Shown piece by piece: positions 34,930 through 42,566 of a DNA stretch of 64,000 nt. Source of the DNA: Thermoanaerobacteraceae bacterium. Its GTDB lineage: Bacteria > Bacillota > JADQBR01. A program made the translations under genes and the position numbers. Position 1 is the first letter of the stretch, and each line of letters opens with the position of its first letter. Location of the stretch: positions 1 to 64,000 of the forward strand of contig JACDOG010000011.1 of assembly GCA_017656305.1 (NCBI GenBank). The letters run 5' to 3'. The notes beneath the pieces were generated by a model, which saw only the letters and a list, made by a program, of their open reading frames with translations, was not told where the DNA came from and made no database searches.

Positions 34930-35820
34930 ATGGGTAAGAACAATCAAAACTTAAAAAATAAACTAGCCGAAAGGGCAAACGGTTTAAGCGGTTCTGTTAC
35001 TAATACAGTTAAAGGATTGTTATCCCAGGAGAGCTATAAAAAGCGGTTCGAGGAAGTTTTAGGTAAGAGAGCTCCTGGTTTCATATCCAGCCTTATAAAT
35101 CTTGTAAATGGAAATACCAATTTGCAAGAATGCATCCCGCAAACTGTCATTGCCTCAGCTGCGGTGGCAGCAACTTTAGACCTGCCGATTGACCCCAATC
35201 TGGGGTTTGCCTACATTGTTCCCTACAAAGTAAAGGGCGTGGCTAAAGCCCAGTTCCAGATGGGCTACAAAGGATTTATTCAGTTGGCAATGAGGACAGG
35301 CCAGTACAAGACCATCAACGCTGCAGAGGTATACGAAGGCGAAATAAAGTCACATAACCGTATTACCGGTGAAATTGAGTTTGATTTTGATAATAAGCAG
35401 TCTGATAAAATTATCGGTTACGTGGCTTACTTTAAATTGCTAAACGGTTTTGAGAAATATCTATACATGACTGTCGAAGAGATTGAAGCTCATGCCAAAA
35501 GATATAGCAAATCTTACAACTCTTCAAGCAGCCCGTGGAAAACGGATTTTCATTCTATGGCATTAAAGACCGTCATTAAACGCCTGTTGAGTAAATACGG
35601 CATTCTAAGTATCGAAATGCAGACAGCGGTTAAAGTTGACCAAGCAGTTATCAACCAGGTAGATGATAACGGCAACTTTGATTATGACTACGTTGATACT
35701 GAGGCAAGAGAAATACCGGATGAAGAAGCAGGCGATACCCAAGCAAAGACCGCCGTAGAAGAGCAAATGCCTGACTGGTTGAAGCATGAGGAAGTGCCGG
35801 GTAATACCAATGACCAGTAA
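34930..35820 (+). CDS. recT: RecT-family single-strand annealing protein
   Basis: Anneals single strands made by the exonuclease upstream. Conserved stretches: ASAAVAATLDLPIDPNLGFA, VPYKVKGVAKAQFQMGYKG and SPWKTDFHSMALKTVIKRLL. 296 aa. ATG 34930 after AAGGAGG. The acidic tail after residue 260 is typical. Confidence 0.94.
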   Translation: MGKNNQNLKNKLAERANGLSGSVTNTVKGLLSQESYKKRFEEVLGKRAPGFISSLINLVNGNTNLQECIPQTVIASAAVAATLDLPIDPNLGFAYIVPYKVKGVAKAQFQMGYKGFIQLAMRTGQYKTINAAEVYEGEIKSHNRITGEIEFDFDNKQSDKIIGYVAYFKLLNGFEKYLYMTVEEIEAHAKRYSKSYNSSSSPWKTDFHSMALKTVIKRLLSKYGILSIEMQTAVKVDQAVINQVDDNGNFDYDYVDTEAREIPDEEAGDTQAKTAVEEQMPDWLKHEEVPGNTNDQ

Positions 35821-35871
35821 GCAAAAGGCCGGAGGCGTAAGCCTATCCGAAGAACCAAAGGAGGACAAGCC

Positions 35872-36072
35872 ATGTACTATGACGGTGACTATAAGAGTAG
35901 TGTGCTGAACCAGCTCACGGTGATAAAAGGCTGGATACAGCTCAACAAGCCCGAGGAGGCCGTCAGGGCAGTTGATCAGCTGGCAGTGTTTGTGAGGGAG
36001 GGGAACCATGAAAAGGTACAGGGTGTTTCTGTTTGCGATGACCAGCGTCTTGCTGATTGCGCTAACTTTTAG
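35872..36072 (+). CDS. Small Spo0B-like helical-hairpin protein, His site missing
   Basis: 66 aa. SSVLNQLTVIKGWIQLNKPE and EEAVRAVDQLAVFVREG match the alpha-helical hairpin of Spo0B and of Spo0B-type sensor kinases (HDxxNxLQVIxGLLQL...). The phospho-acceptor His, expected four residues before the conserved Asn, is Ser. So phosphotransfer is not possible; a decoy or dimerisation role is one option. ATG 35872 follows AGGAGG. Its 3' end overlaps the next gene by 65 bp in another frame. Confidence 0.65.
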   Translation: MYYDGDYKSSVLNQLTVIKGWIQLNKPEEAVRAVDQLAVFVREGNHEKVQGVSVCDDQRLADCANF

Positions 36073-36553
36073 TGCAGGTTGTGACAATACCGGTACTCGT
36101 AAAACAGTTGACCACGTAGTTAAAGAGGGTGATACTCTCTGGTCAATCGCCAGGGAGTATCGGCCCCAGGATGACCCAAGGAAAGTAGTCCACGAAATCA
36201 AGCAAGCTAATGAGCTCAAAAGTGCCAAAATTTATCCTGGGCAAGTGCTCAAAGTTGAGGCTACGGCTTACACTCATGCAAAAAGCGGAGGAGATATCAA
36301 CGGCACGGGAGACGGCCGGACAAGCATTGGGTACCAGGTGGACCGTGGGATAGTGGCTGTGGATCCCAGGGTAATTCCATACAACAGCATTTTGCATATT
36401 CCCGGATATGGCTACGCAGTTGCAGCTGACACCGGCGGGGCCATCCGGGGTAAGAGAATAGACCTGTTTTTCCCAAGCCGGGAGGAAGCTCTGCGGTTTG
36501 GCAGGAGGCAGGTTGAGGTTAGAATTGTGAGGGTTCCGGGGGTGAGGGAGTAG
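36008..36553 (+). CDS. LysM and 3D-domain lipoprotein
   Basis: 181 aa. Lipoprotein signal peptide with lipobox SAGC near residue 28, then one LysM (KEGDTLWSIAREYR, about 42-88) and a C-terminal 3D domain (ATAYTHAKSGGD, then AVDPRVIPYNS and AADTGGAIRGKRIDLF) with the three Asp residues of the MltA-like fold. It would be anchored outside the membrane and bind or cut peptidoglycan. Its place among recombination and replication genes, not with lysis genes, is odd. ATG 36008 has GGGAGGGG. Confidence 0.85.
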   Translation: MKRYRVFLFAMTSVLLIALTFSAGCDNTGTRKTVDHVVKEGDTLWSIAREYRPQDDPRKVVHEIKQANELKSAKIYPGQVLKVEATAYTHAKSGGDINGTGDGRTSIGYQVDRGIVAVDPRVIPYNSILHIPGYGYAVAADTGGAIRGKRIDLFFPSREEALRFGRRQVEVRIVRVPGVRE

Positions 36554-36832
36554 ATGCCCTGGGAACTAAATGTAAAGACCTTTTCAGTCGATTACAAGGA
36601 TGGTCGGCACTGTTTTAATTGCAGCGAGTACAGCGACAGTTGTAATTACATGGATCACTTTCAAGCCGGTGGCGGCTGGTCGCCGAGGTCCTTCATCTTT
36701 TGTGAGTTGCTGGGAGGAAAGGTTTTCGTAGAACCGCCTGTGGCCGGCAGTAATGGCCATTATGAAGATATTAAGAAGATTTTGATGCCGGTGACTTGTC
36801 CAATGTGTAATCAGTTGAGTTTTGATTTTTAG
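36554..36832 (+). CDS. Small protein with zinc-binding cysteines
   Basis: 92 aa. HCFNC and DSCNY near the start and CPMC near the end, with several Trp/Phe; probable zinc-stabilised fold. No recognised family. ATG follows the stop of the lipoprotein gene directly, so the two are translationally coupled. Confidence 0.65.
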   Translation: MPWELNVKTFSVDYKDGRHCFNCSEYSDSCNYMDHFQAGGGWSPRSFIFCELLGGKVFVEPPVAGSNGHYEDIKKILMPVTCPMCNQLSFDF

Positions 36833-36849
36833 GGAGACGGGGGAGCTAT

Positions 36850-37620
36850 ATGAACTACATTCGCGAGATTAGAGCGTTTTATGATTGGCTCGGAGTAAAT
36901 CCGCTTCCTCCAGGTTCCATAGCTTTGTGGCATGCTTTAATGCATGTTAATAACAAAGCTGGCTGGAAAAGCGAATTTACGGTAGCCAACATGATGCTCC
37001 AATCACTCACAGGATTAAGTCGTCAAGGTTTGGACAGGGCCAGGAACGACTTAATTCAGAGAGGGCTAATTGAATACACCAAAGGTCGGGGGAATAGAGC
37101 AGGAAAATATAAAGTAAAGTCTGTGTGTAACATAATAGGCACACCAGTAGACACAGTAATAGACACAATGCGGACACAAACTGATACACAAAGCGGGCAC
37201 ACCAGTAGCACATTAGATAAACTAAACGAAAACGAAACTAAACAAGAAAAGAAAGAAAAAGAAGATGACCTTGCTGAACAAGTCAACCAAATAATCGAGT
37301 ACTACAACATAGTTTTCAAAGGTGTTTACCAGCACCGGAAGAACAATCAGACTATAAAAAATAAAGTTAAGACTCGGCTCAAAAGGGGATTCACGGTTCA
37401 AGATATCTGTCTTGCAATAAAAAACATACGGGCAAGTGCATTTCACTGCGGTGATAACGAGAATGGTAAAGTTTACGCTACCCTAGATTTTATTTGTCGT
37501 AATGACCAGAAGGTTGAAGAGTGGATGAACTATAACCCTGAAAATTCTAAACAGAAAGAAGGTGGCCTAACTCATGGCGTTGGCAAATACAGACACCTCT
37601 ATGCAACTGGGGGATCCTGA
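36850..37620 (+). CDS. Phage replication initiator, DnaD-like
   Basis: 256 aa. N-terminal winged helix (GVNPLPPGSIALWHALMHV, then TGLSRQGLDRARNDLIQRGL), a Thr/Ser-rich linker with KKEKEDD, and a C-terminal DnaD-like helical part (about 150-235). It probably binds the phage origin and recruits the DnaC-like loader, whose gene overlaps it by 47 bp. A Lys/Glu-rich, AT-rich linker codes around 37,230-37,270. Confidence 0.83.
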   Translation: MNYIREIRAFYDWLGVNPLPPGSIALWHALMHVNNKAGWKSEFTVANMMLQSLTGLSRQGLDRARNDLIQRGLIEYTKGRGNRAGKYKVKSVCNIIGTPVDTVIDTMRTQTDTQSGHTSSTLDKLNENETKQEKKEKEDDLAEQVNQIIEYYNIVFKGVYQHRKNNQTIKNKVKTRLKRGFTVQDICLAIKNIRASAFHCGDNENGKVYATLDFICRNDQKVEEWMNYNPENSKQKEGGLTHGVGKYRHLYATGGS

Positions 37621-38299
37621 GTGTCCTGAGTGTGGTGGCAGAGGATATTTTTTGTCTCGCAAAGACTTTTCGGTGCAGGTTGATATTACACCCTGTGAGT
37701 GCCGTGAAAAATACCAGCTAAAGCAGTTAATTACGGCCAGCAACATGAGTGACAACCTCCGGCAAAAGGGTTTCAAGAACTTTAAAGTTACTCCAAAAAC
37801 TAAGGCTATGTTCGATATGGCTTATAAGTACGTGAAACGGCATGAAGAACTAATTAAGGCTGGGAAAGGACTAGCAATTACCGGTTCGGTGGGAGTGGGG
37901 AAAACACATATTCTTGCAGCTGTGGCTAACAATCTGCTTGCTAAAAAAATACCGGTGTGCTTTGTAAATACTCCGGACTTAATTGCAGAGCTGCGCCAGG
38001 CTCAGTTCAGCAGTAATAAGCATGAGTATGAACGGAAAATAAGGGCATTATCTAAAGTGGCAGTAGTTATCTTTGACGACCTGGCCAAGGAGAAAGTCAA
38101 AGATTTTGCTAGGGAGCAATATTACCGGATTATCAACCACAGGTATGAGCACCGGAAAGCAACCATGTTTTCAAGCAACTGCACTTTGGATGAGCTGGCG
38201 GAGAAACTGGGTGATGCCACTACAAGCAGACTTGTAGCAATGACCAAAGACTGGTTTGTTCATATTGAGGCAGAAGACTACCGGGTAATGGGAGAGTGA
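37574..38299 (+). CDS. DnaC-like helicase loader ATPase
   Basis: 241 aa. N-terminal zinc cluster CPECGGRGY...CECREK, then AAA+ core with Walker A TGSVGVGKTH (about 100), Walker B VVIFDDLAKEK (about 158), and the arginine-finger region TSRLVAMTKDWF. Loads host replicative helicase onto phage DNA. Overlap with the initiator supports joint action. ATG 37574 after GAAGGTGG. Confidence 0.9.
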   Translation: MALANTDTSMQLGDPECPECGGRGYFLSRKDFSVQVDITPCECREKYQLKQLITASNMSDNLRQKGFKNFKVTPKTKAMFDMAYKYVKRHEELIKAGKGLAITGSVGVGKTHILAAVANNLLAKKIPVCFVNTPDLIAELRQAQFSSNKHEYERKIRALSKVAVVIFDDLAKEKVKDFAREQYYRIINHRYEHRKATMFSSNCTLDELAEKLGDATTSRLVAMTKDWFVHIEAEDYRVMGE

Positions 38300-38305
38300 T
38301 AAGCG

Positions 38306-38560
38306 GTGAGCACAAATTTGGAGCAGCTGTTAAGCCAGATTAAAGCTCTCGAAGTTGAGAACAAAGAATTGCGGCAAAAGTTTAAAGAGCTAGAAGAGCA
38401 TTTTAAAACTGAGCTTGATGATTTAAGGCGTGAGATTGCTAAACCGGTTAATGATGACAAGATAGATTACTTGGTTAGGCGTCTGGAAGAGCTAAGCCGT
38501 GATTTTGTTTACCACCGCCACCAGTCGGTTTTTGGTATGTATACCGGCAAGCCGGAGTGA
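38306..38560 (+). CDS. Small coiled-coil protein
   Basis: 84 aa, mostly one charged coiled coil (LLSQIKALEVENKELRQKF). GTG 38306 closely follows the loader. Unknown function. Confidence 0.6.
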   Translation: MSTNLEQLLSQIKALEVENKELRQKFKELEEHFKTELDDLRREIAKPVNDDKIDYLVRRLEELSRDFVYHRHQSVFGMYTGKPE

Positions 38561-38590
38561 TAAAACAACCTCATGGGAGGGGGATGGAGT

Positions 38591-39004
38591 GTGACAAGGA
38601 TTAATTTGGTACAGCTCCCGCCCAAATACCAAAAGCAAATATTGCAGCAACTAGACGAGAAACCTAAAAAAGTCAACAAATATAGCGCCAAAAAGATAAC
38701 AATAGACGGCCATACGTTCGACAGCAAGCGGGAAGCTGAGTACTACCAGGAACTGAAGATGCGGAAGCGGGCCGGTGAGATAAAGGACTTCGAGCTGCAG
38801 CCAGAGTTTACGCTGCAGGAGGCATTTAAAAAGAACGGGCGCCGATATCGGGCGATTAAGTATAGAGCGGATTTTAAAGTGATTTTTCCGGATGGACGGA
38901 TTGAGATTGTTGATGTTAAGGGATATTCTACCAAAGTCTTTGCTATAAAACGCAAATTATTCGAGTACCGGTACCCGGAGCTGACTTTAAAGATTGTGAA
39001 ATAA
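38591..39004 (+). CDS. DUF1064 endonuclease-like protein
   Basis: 137 aa from GTG 38591 after GGGAGGGGG. FDSKREAEYYQELKM near residue 34, KYRADFKVIF near 84 and EIVDVKGYSTKVFAIKRKLF near 97 match DUF1064, a phage PD-(D/E)xK-type nuclease family (D, D-x-K residues visible). Possibly a Holliday-junction or structure-specific nuclease. A 16-bp stretch just before it recurs upstream of terS. Confidence 0.85.
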   Translation: MTRINLVQLPPKYQKQILQQLDEKPKKVNKYSAKKITIDGHTFDSKREAEYYQELKMRKRAGEIKDFELQPEFTLQEAFKKNGRRYRAIKYRADFKVIFPDGRIEIVDVKGYSTKVFAIKRKLFEYRYPELTLKIVK

Positions 39005-39020
39005 AGGGGAGGCGATTTGA

Positions 39021-39164
39021 GTGGTTAAGATCGGCTTGATAGCTGCACTGCTGGCTGCAGCGTTTGGGATAGGCGTAGTAGCTAAAGATATTTATCAGCT
39101 GATGAAGTTTAAGCGGCAATACAAAGTGGACAACGTCCGGAACTGGAAGGAAGGGACGGAGTGA
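39021..39164 (+). CDS. Small single-span membrane protein
   Basis: 47 aa from GTG 39021 after AGGGGAGG: VVKIGLIAALLAAAFGIGVV gives one membrane span, then a charged tail. Unknown role; short early membrane proteins of this kind occur in many phages. Confidence 0.55.
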   Translation: MVKIGLIAALLAAAFGIGVVAKDIYQLMKFKRQYKVDNVRNWKEGTE

Positions 39165-39217
39165 TGGATAGCAACGCTGGGTGCAAGTTATCAAGAAACT
39201 GTCTGGAGGGAAGTTAA

Positions 39218-39922
39218 ATGGCACGGATAAAAGAAACGGACCTATTTGCACCAGTTAAGGAGTTTTTAGAAGAAGCCGGATATGAAGTTTATACTGAGGT
39301 TGAAGCAGACAGCTTTCGTAGGGCTGATATAGTGGCAGTTTGTAAGCCCGTAGTTACAATAGTTGAATTAAAGACTTCGTTAAGCTTAAGTCTACTGGAA
39401 CAACTGGTCGAATGGAAAGGCAAGGCTCATTACATTTATGGTGCCGTGCCGATGCCGAAGAATGAACGAGTTAACCAGTTTGCCCGAAAGATGCTGGTGA
39501 AAGAAGGAATTGGCCTGTTAGGGATGCATAGATTGTTTAATAATTACTGGGATGACTGGGATCCAGAAAAAGACAAGGACAAGATTTATGTAAGGGAAGA
39601 AATAAGGCCTAAGCTTAACAGAAACATAAGTATTAACTGGGACGAAGTTTTAACTGAGGAACATAAACACTGGGTAGACGGGGGGATAAAGGGCGGCGGG
39701 TACGTTACAGCCTATAAATTGACTATTCAAAGAGTGAAAGAATTTTTAGAGAGCCGTACTAGAAAAGGCAACTGGTTCTTGATAGAAGATATCCTTGAAT
39801 ACTGCGAAACTCATTACGCTACTCCAAAGCCTTCTTTATCCAGGGCGTTAATGCAATATGAAGACTGGTGTGAGGTCAAAAAAGAGAATGGCCGATTATG
39901 GTTTAGGGCAAAAACAGAATAA
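39218..39922 (+). CDS. PD-(D/E)xK nuclease-like protein
   Basis: 234 aa. RRADIVAVCKPVVTIVELKT gives D...E-L-K spacing typical of restriction-like nucleases; the C-terminal part has a winged-helix look (FLIEDILEYCETHYATPKPS). ATG 39218 after GGAGGG. Probably processes phage DNA; exact role unknown. Confidence 0.65.
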   Translation: MARIKETDLFAPVKEFLEEAGYEVYTEVEADSFRRADIVAVCKPVVTIVELKTSLSLSLLEQLVEWKGKAHYIYGAVPMPKNERVNQFARKMLVKEGIGLLGMHRLFNNYWDDWDPEKDKDKIYVREEIRPKLNRNISINWDEVLTEEHKHWVDGGIKGGGYVTAYKLTIQRVKEFLESRTRKGNWFLIEDILEYCETHYATPKPSLSRALMQYEDWCEVKKENGRLWFRAKTE

Positions 39923-40006
39923 AAAAAACAGCCCCACCGCTGGCGGGACCTCTGGAGTATGCTTGTCAACTAAATTATACCAGAGGAGCCAGGGGGTGGC
40001 AAGTGA

Positions 40007-40534
40007 GTGGAAGAGAGAGTTTTTCAAAAGGTAGAGCGGATGCTTTACCGGTACTGGGGGAAGAAAAAACAGATAGAAAGACTACAAAAGAGCCTGGCCA
40101 CCGTGGAACAACATATAAAGGACATCAGGGTTATACTTTCTGATAAAGAAGAACTGTACCCTAGCTTGGGGGTAATCGGTAAGTACATGGTAGTAGTTGG
40201 CGGCCAGGGCGGCGGTGGCCATGGTGATCCGGTGGATGACACTTACAGTGAATTCACCAGGACACTGGAGCAGCTCAGGCGGCAGCTGGCGGATTTGAAC
40301 CGGCGCAGGGTAAAGTTAAAGCTGAGGATCTTCAAGCTGGAGCAGGAAATAGACGGGATAGAGTTTGCTATTGGGGAGCTGGAAGAATTGGAGCAAAAGA
40401 TTGTTGAGCAAAGGTATTTCTATAAACGAAGCAATGTTCAAATTGGGCTGGCGCTACATTGTGATGAAAAGACGATTAGGCGGAAGCGAGAGGAAATCAT
40501 TGAGAGGATAGCCGGGATGCTGGAAGCTATCTGA
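40007..40534 (+). CDS. Sigma-like phage late-gene regulator (ArpU/RinA type)
   Basis: 175 aa. Long coiled coil, a Gly-rich insertion (VVGGQGGGGHGDP, about 64-76), and a C-terminal sigma region 4-like helix-turn-helix (SNVQIGLALHCDEKTIRRKR). Such proteins lie before terS and turn on late genes in many Firmicutes phages. GTG 40007 after GGGGTGG. The short motif TGCCGA recurs three times just after its stop and similar motifs occur in the repeats downstream, possible targets. Confidence 0.75.
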   Translation: MEERVFQKVERMLYRYWGKKKQIERLQKSLATVEQHIKDIRVILSDKEELYPSLGVIGKYMVVVGGQGGGGHGDPVDDTYSEFTRTLEQLRRQLADLNRRRVKLKLRIFKLEQEIDGIEFAIGELEELEQKIVEQRYFYKRSNVQIGLALHCDEKTIRRKREEIIERIAGMLEAI

Positions 40535-40609
40535 AATGCCGAGTTTTTGCCGAATTTGTGCCGAGTTTTAGGGGCAAATTATGGTACTATAAATATAACT
40601 AAATATGTG

Positions 40610-40640
40610 AAAGGCACTCCGGGAGGGGTGCTTTTGGTTT
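40610..40640 (+). terminator. Terminator before the first cargo repeat
   Basis: Stem AAAGGCAC / GTGCTTTT (one G-T pair) with loop TCCGGGAGGG; the T-rich strand is part of the stem. It separates the late regulator from cassette 1. Confidence 0.6.
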
Positions 40641-40722
40641 GTCGTAATGTGTCGGAATTTTTGTCAAGGAATACTTTTCCTCCTGCCGAATTTTTACTTA
40701 AATGGTATGGGGAGGGGGAAAA
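40641..40722 (+). repeat. Cassette repeat copy 1
   Basis: Core TGTCGGAATTTTTGTCAAGG at 40650-40669, then TGCCGAATTTT at 40684 and a G-rich ribosome binding site. Related to copies before the next two cargo genes. In one frame all copies encode a CRN/IVSxFLSR peptide, a trace of shared ancestry. Confidence 0.85.
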
Positions 40723-41601
40723 GTGGTTGGATATTATGATACTAGAATAATATTTCAAATGCATGGAAAGCAGTTTGATGATGGCTATAATTTACATTCT
40801 TTACTTCTTGGTTTAGATAATTTCCAGAAGGTCCTTGATAAATCGTATTTAACTATTAAGAAAAAGGGACGGATGACGGAGAAAGATAGAGAAATATTTC
40901 AAATTAAAGCATATAAATTTACTGAAGGTTCTTTTATAACCGAATTTGGAATTCTTTTGTTAACTGCAACTCAAATAACATTGCCTTATGCGAGTGCTTT
41001 AACGCCCAAAGATATTTTAAATCTGGTTTTTCAAGGGTTTGATTATATAATGTTTGTCCTTAAAGCATATTTAATGGGAAAAACTGTGGAAATAAATGCA
41101 GGGGAGAATAACATGTTGACTGTAAATATTGTTGGAGATAGTAATATAATGATGTTTCCTCCAGAAATTTTAGATTATGTGAAACGTGCAGAATCTAATT
41201 TTGAATCTTTAGCTCAAATAGTTAACCCTGAAAAAGGTATAGATAGTATTTCTTTTTATGATAAGAATTCAGATAAAAAAATAGTTAAAATAGGGAAAGA
41301 GGAAAAAGAGCTTTTTAAATCAAAAACCAAGTTAGAAACTGAAGTGGTATCGTTAAAAGGTGAATTATACAGAATAGATGGTAAGGAATTTAAGGGTAAG
41401 CTAATTGTAACTTATTGTGAAGATGATCAAATTAGTGTTGGCGAAGAGTATAATTTTGAGTTCATAAATAAAGAAGATGTCGACAAATTGAAAAGTGCCT
41501 TCATGGCAGAGAAAACTATATATGCACTTAAGGAAACAATTTTAGATACAACGACATTGAAAAGAAGCGTAAAAAGACTTCTTATTATTGATGTCGCATA
41601 G
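40723..41601 (+). CDS. Cargo protein 1, unknown function
   Basis: 292 aa from GTG 40723 after GGGGAGGGGG. AT-rich with Lys/Ile/Asn-rich codons, unlike the surrounding phage genes. N-terminal half has a GSFITEFGILLL segment; a short hydrophobic stretch follows (about 95-115, FQGFDYIMFVLKAYLMG), then a charged C-terminal half. I recall similar accessory proteins with a GSF motif on mobile elements but cannot name a family. First of three repeat-linked genes. Confidence 0.65.
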   Translation: MVGYYDTRIIFQMHGKQFDDGYNLHSLLLGLDNFQKVLDKSYLTIKKKGRMTEKDREIFQIKAYKFTEGSFITEFGILLLTATQITLPYASALTPKDILNLVFQGFDYIMFVLKAYLMGKTVEINAGENNMLTVNIVGDSNIMMFPPEILDYVKRAESNFESLAQIVNPEKGIDSISFYDKNSDKKIVKIGKEEKELFKSKTKLETEVVSLKGELYRIDGKEFKGKLIVTYCEDDQISVGEEYNFEFINKEDVDKLKSAFMAEKTIYALKETILDTTTLKRSVKRLLIIDVA

Positions 41602-41670
41602 TGTCGCAATTTTTGTCAAGGATTTTGTCTCCTTTCTGCCGAATTTTGGGGGTGGAAAGGGGGTGAAAAG
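41593..41670 (+). repeat. Cassette repeat copy 2
   Basis: Core TGTCGCAATTTTTGTCAAGG (41602-41621), TGCCGAATTTT at 41637, then AAAGGGGGTG. It begins within the last codons of cargo gene 1. Differs from copy 1 at one core base. Confidence 0.85.
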
Positions 41671-41672
41671 TT

Positions 41673-42086
41673 ATGACTTACGACGAATTTATTGAAGCAA
41701 TAGTTGAATCTGAACCAGAAGATTGGTTATATGATGATAATCTAGGTCTTTATGTATTCCAAAACAATATTGCAATTACAATAAAAAATGATAGAGAAAA
41801 TTTACCGGAAGAATTTCATGAAGCATGGGCAACTAATTTTCCTAATAATCGAGCGGTAAGAGAAAGATTTTTCCTTTGTTATAATGGTTCAATAATCGAG
41901 GAGTTCTTTGCAGCTGCTGTAGACGGACATAGGGCACTAATTCCTTATCCTATATCTGAAACAAATTTACGAATGACTAGAAAAAATTATCGCATAGGAA
42001 GAATAATTAACATTCCTTACACAAACGTAATCGAGAGCTATGATAAGTATATAAGAATGGCCGGTATAGCGATAGAAGATAATTAA
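41673..42086 (+). CDS. Cargo protein 2, unknown function
   Basis: 137 aa, acidic at both ends (TYDEFIEAIVESEPEDWLYD at the start), no membrane span or known motif. AT-rich. ATG 41673 after AAAGGGGGTG at the end of repeat copy 2. Followed by its own terminator. Confidence 0.65.
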   Translation: MTYDEFIEAIVESEPEDWLYDDNLGLYVFQNNIAITIKNDRENLPEEFHEAWATNFPNNRAVRERFFLCYNGSIIEEFFAAAVDGHRALIPYPISETNLRMTRKNYRIGRIINIPYTNVIESYDKYIRMAGIAIEDN

Positions 42087-42090
42087 GATT

Positions 42091-42115
42091 AAAAGAGCCT
42101 TCGGGCTCTTTTTCT
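42091..42115 (+). terminator. Terminator after cargo gene 2
   Basis: AAAAGAGCC-TTCG-GGCTCTTTT with T-run: a tetraloop hairpin with 9-bp stem. Classic intrinsic terminator. Confidence 0.88.
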
Positions 42116-42117
42116 TA

Positions 42118-42195
42118 TGTCGGAACGTGTCGAAATTTTTGTCAAGGAAACTGCCCCTTTCTGCTGAAATAAAGAGGCAGAGAGGGGGTAAAAGC
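42118..42195 (+). repeat. Cassette repeat copy 3
   Basis: Core TGTCGAAATTTTTGTCAAGG (42128-42147), then the diverged TGCTGAAAT at 42162 and AGAGGGGGT. Third copy of the cargo-linked repeat. Confidence 0.85.
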
Positions 42196-42198
42196 AAG

Positions 42199-42480
42199 AT
42201 GAAAGGTACTGTTGCTATAATAAATCATAAAATCGGTTGGATTGCTGTGTTGACTGAAAATAATAATTTTACCATAGCAGAAGTTTTGGAGTACTCTTTA
42301 CCGGAATTAGGGGATATTATTTCAGGCAACCTAGAATCTCTTGGAAGTGAAACTTTCTATAATAATACGAAGGAAGAAGAATTTGACGTTTTTGTACAAG
42401 ATATTTATGCTGATTTTACACAAGCAAAAAAACAATTAGAAGTTTTTGAGAATAATAAAACGGAGTGGGAAATACTGTAA
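42199..42480 (+). CDS. Cargo protein 3, unknown function
   Basis: 93 aa from ATG 42199 after AGAGGGGGTAAAAG. Begins MKGTVAIINHKIGWIAVLTE, compatible with a small beta-barrel start, then an acidic helical part. Family not recognised. In-frame codons upstream read through repeat copy 3 and are unlikely to be translated. Confidence 0.65.
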   Translation: MKGTVAIINHKIGWIAVLTENNNFTIAEVLEYSLPELGDIISGNLESLGSETFYNNTKEEEFDVFVQDIYADFTQAKKQLEVFENNKTEWEIL

Positions 42481-42504
42481 AATAATATCCATTCGAATTT
42501 ATTG

Positions 42505-42528
42505 AGAGCCTTTGGGCTCTTTTCTTTT
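42505..42528 (+). terminator. Terminator after cargo gene 3
   Basis: AGAGCC-TTTG-GGCTCT stem followed by TTTCTTTTT. It closes the cargo block 40 bp before terS. Confidence 0.82.
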
Positions 42529-42566
42529 TGCTAAAACAACCCCATGGACAGGTGGTGAATGTTAGT

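Noticed and set aside
36008-36553. Calling the LysM-3D protein the phage endolysin
   Set aside because: It has a lipoprotein signal and lies among early genes, unlike an endolysin.
40547-40750. Open frame across repeat copy 1
   Set aside because: It reads through a terminator and the repeat; the same peptide appears in the other repeats by shared ancestry, not because it is translated.
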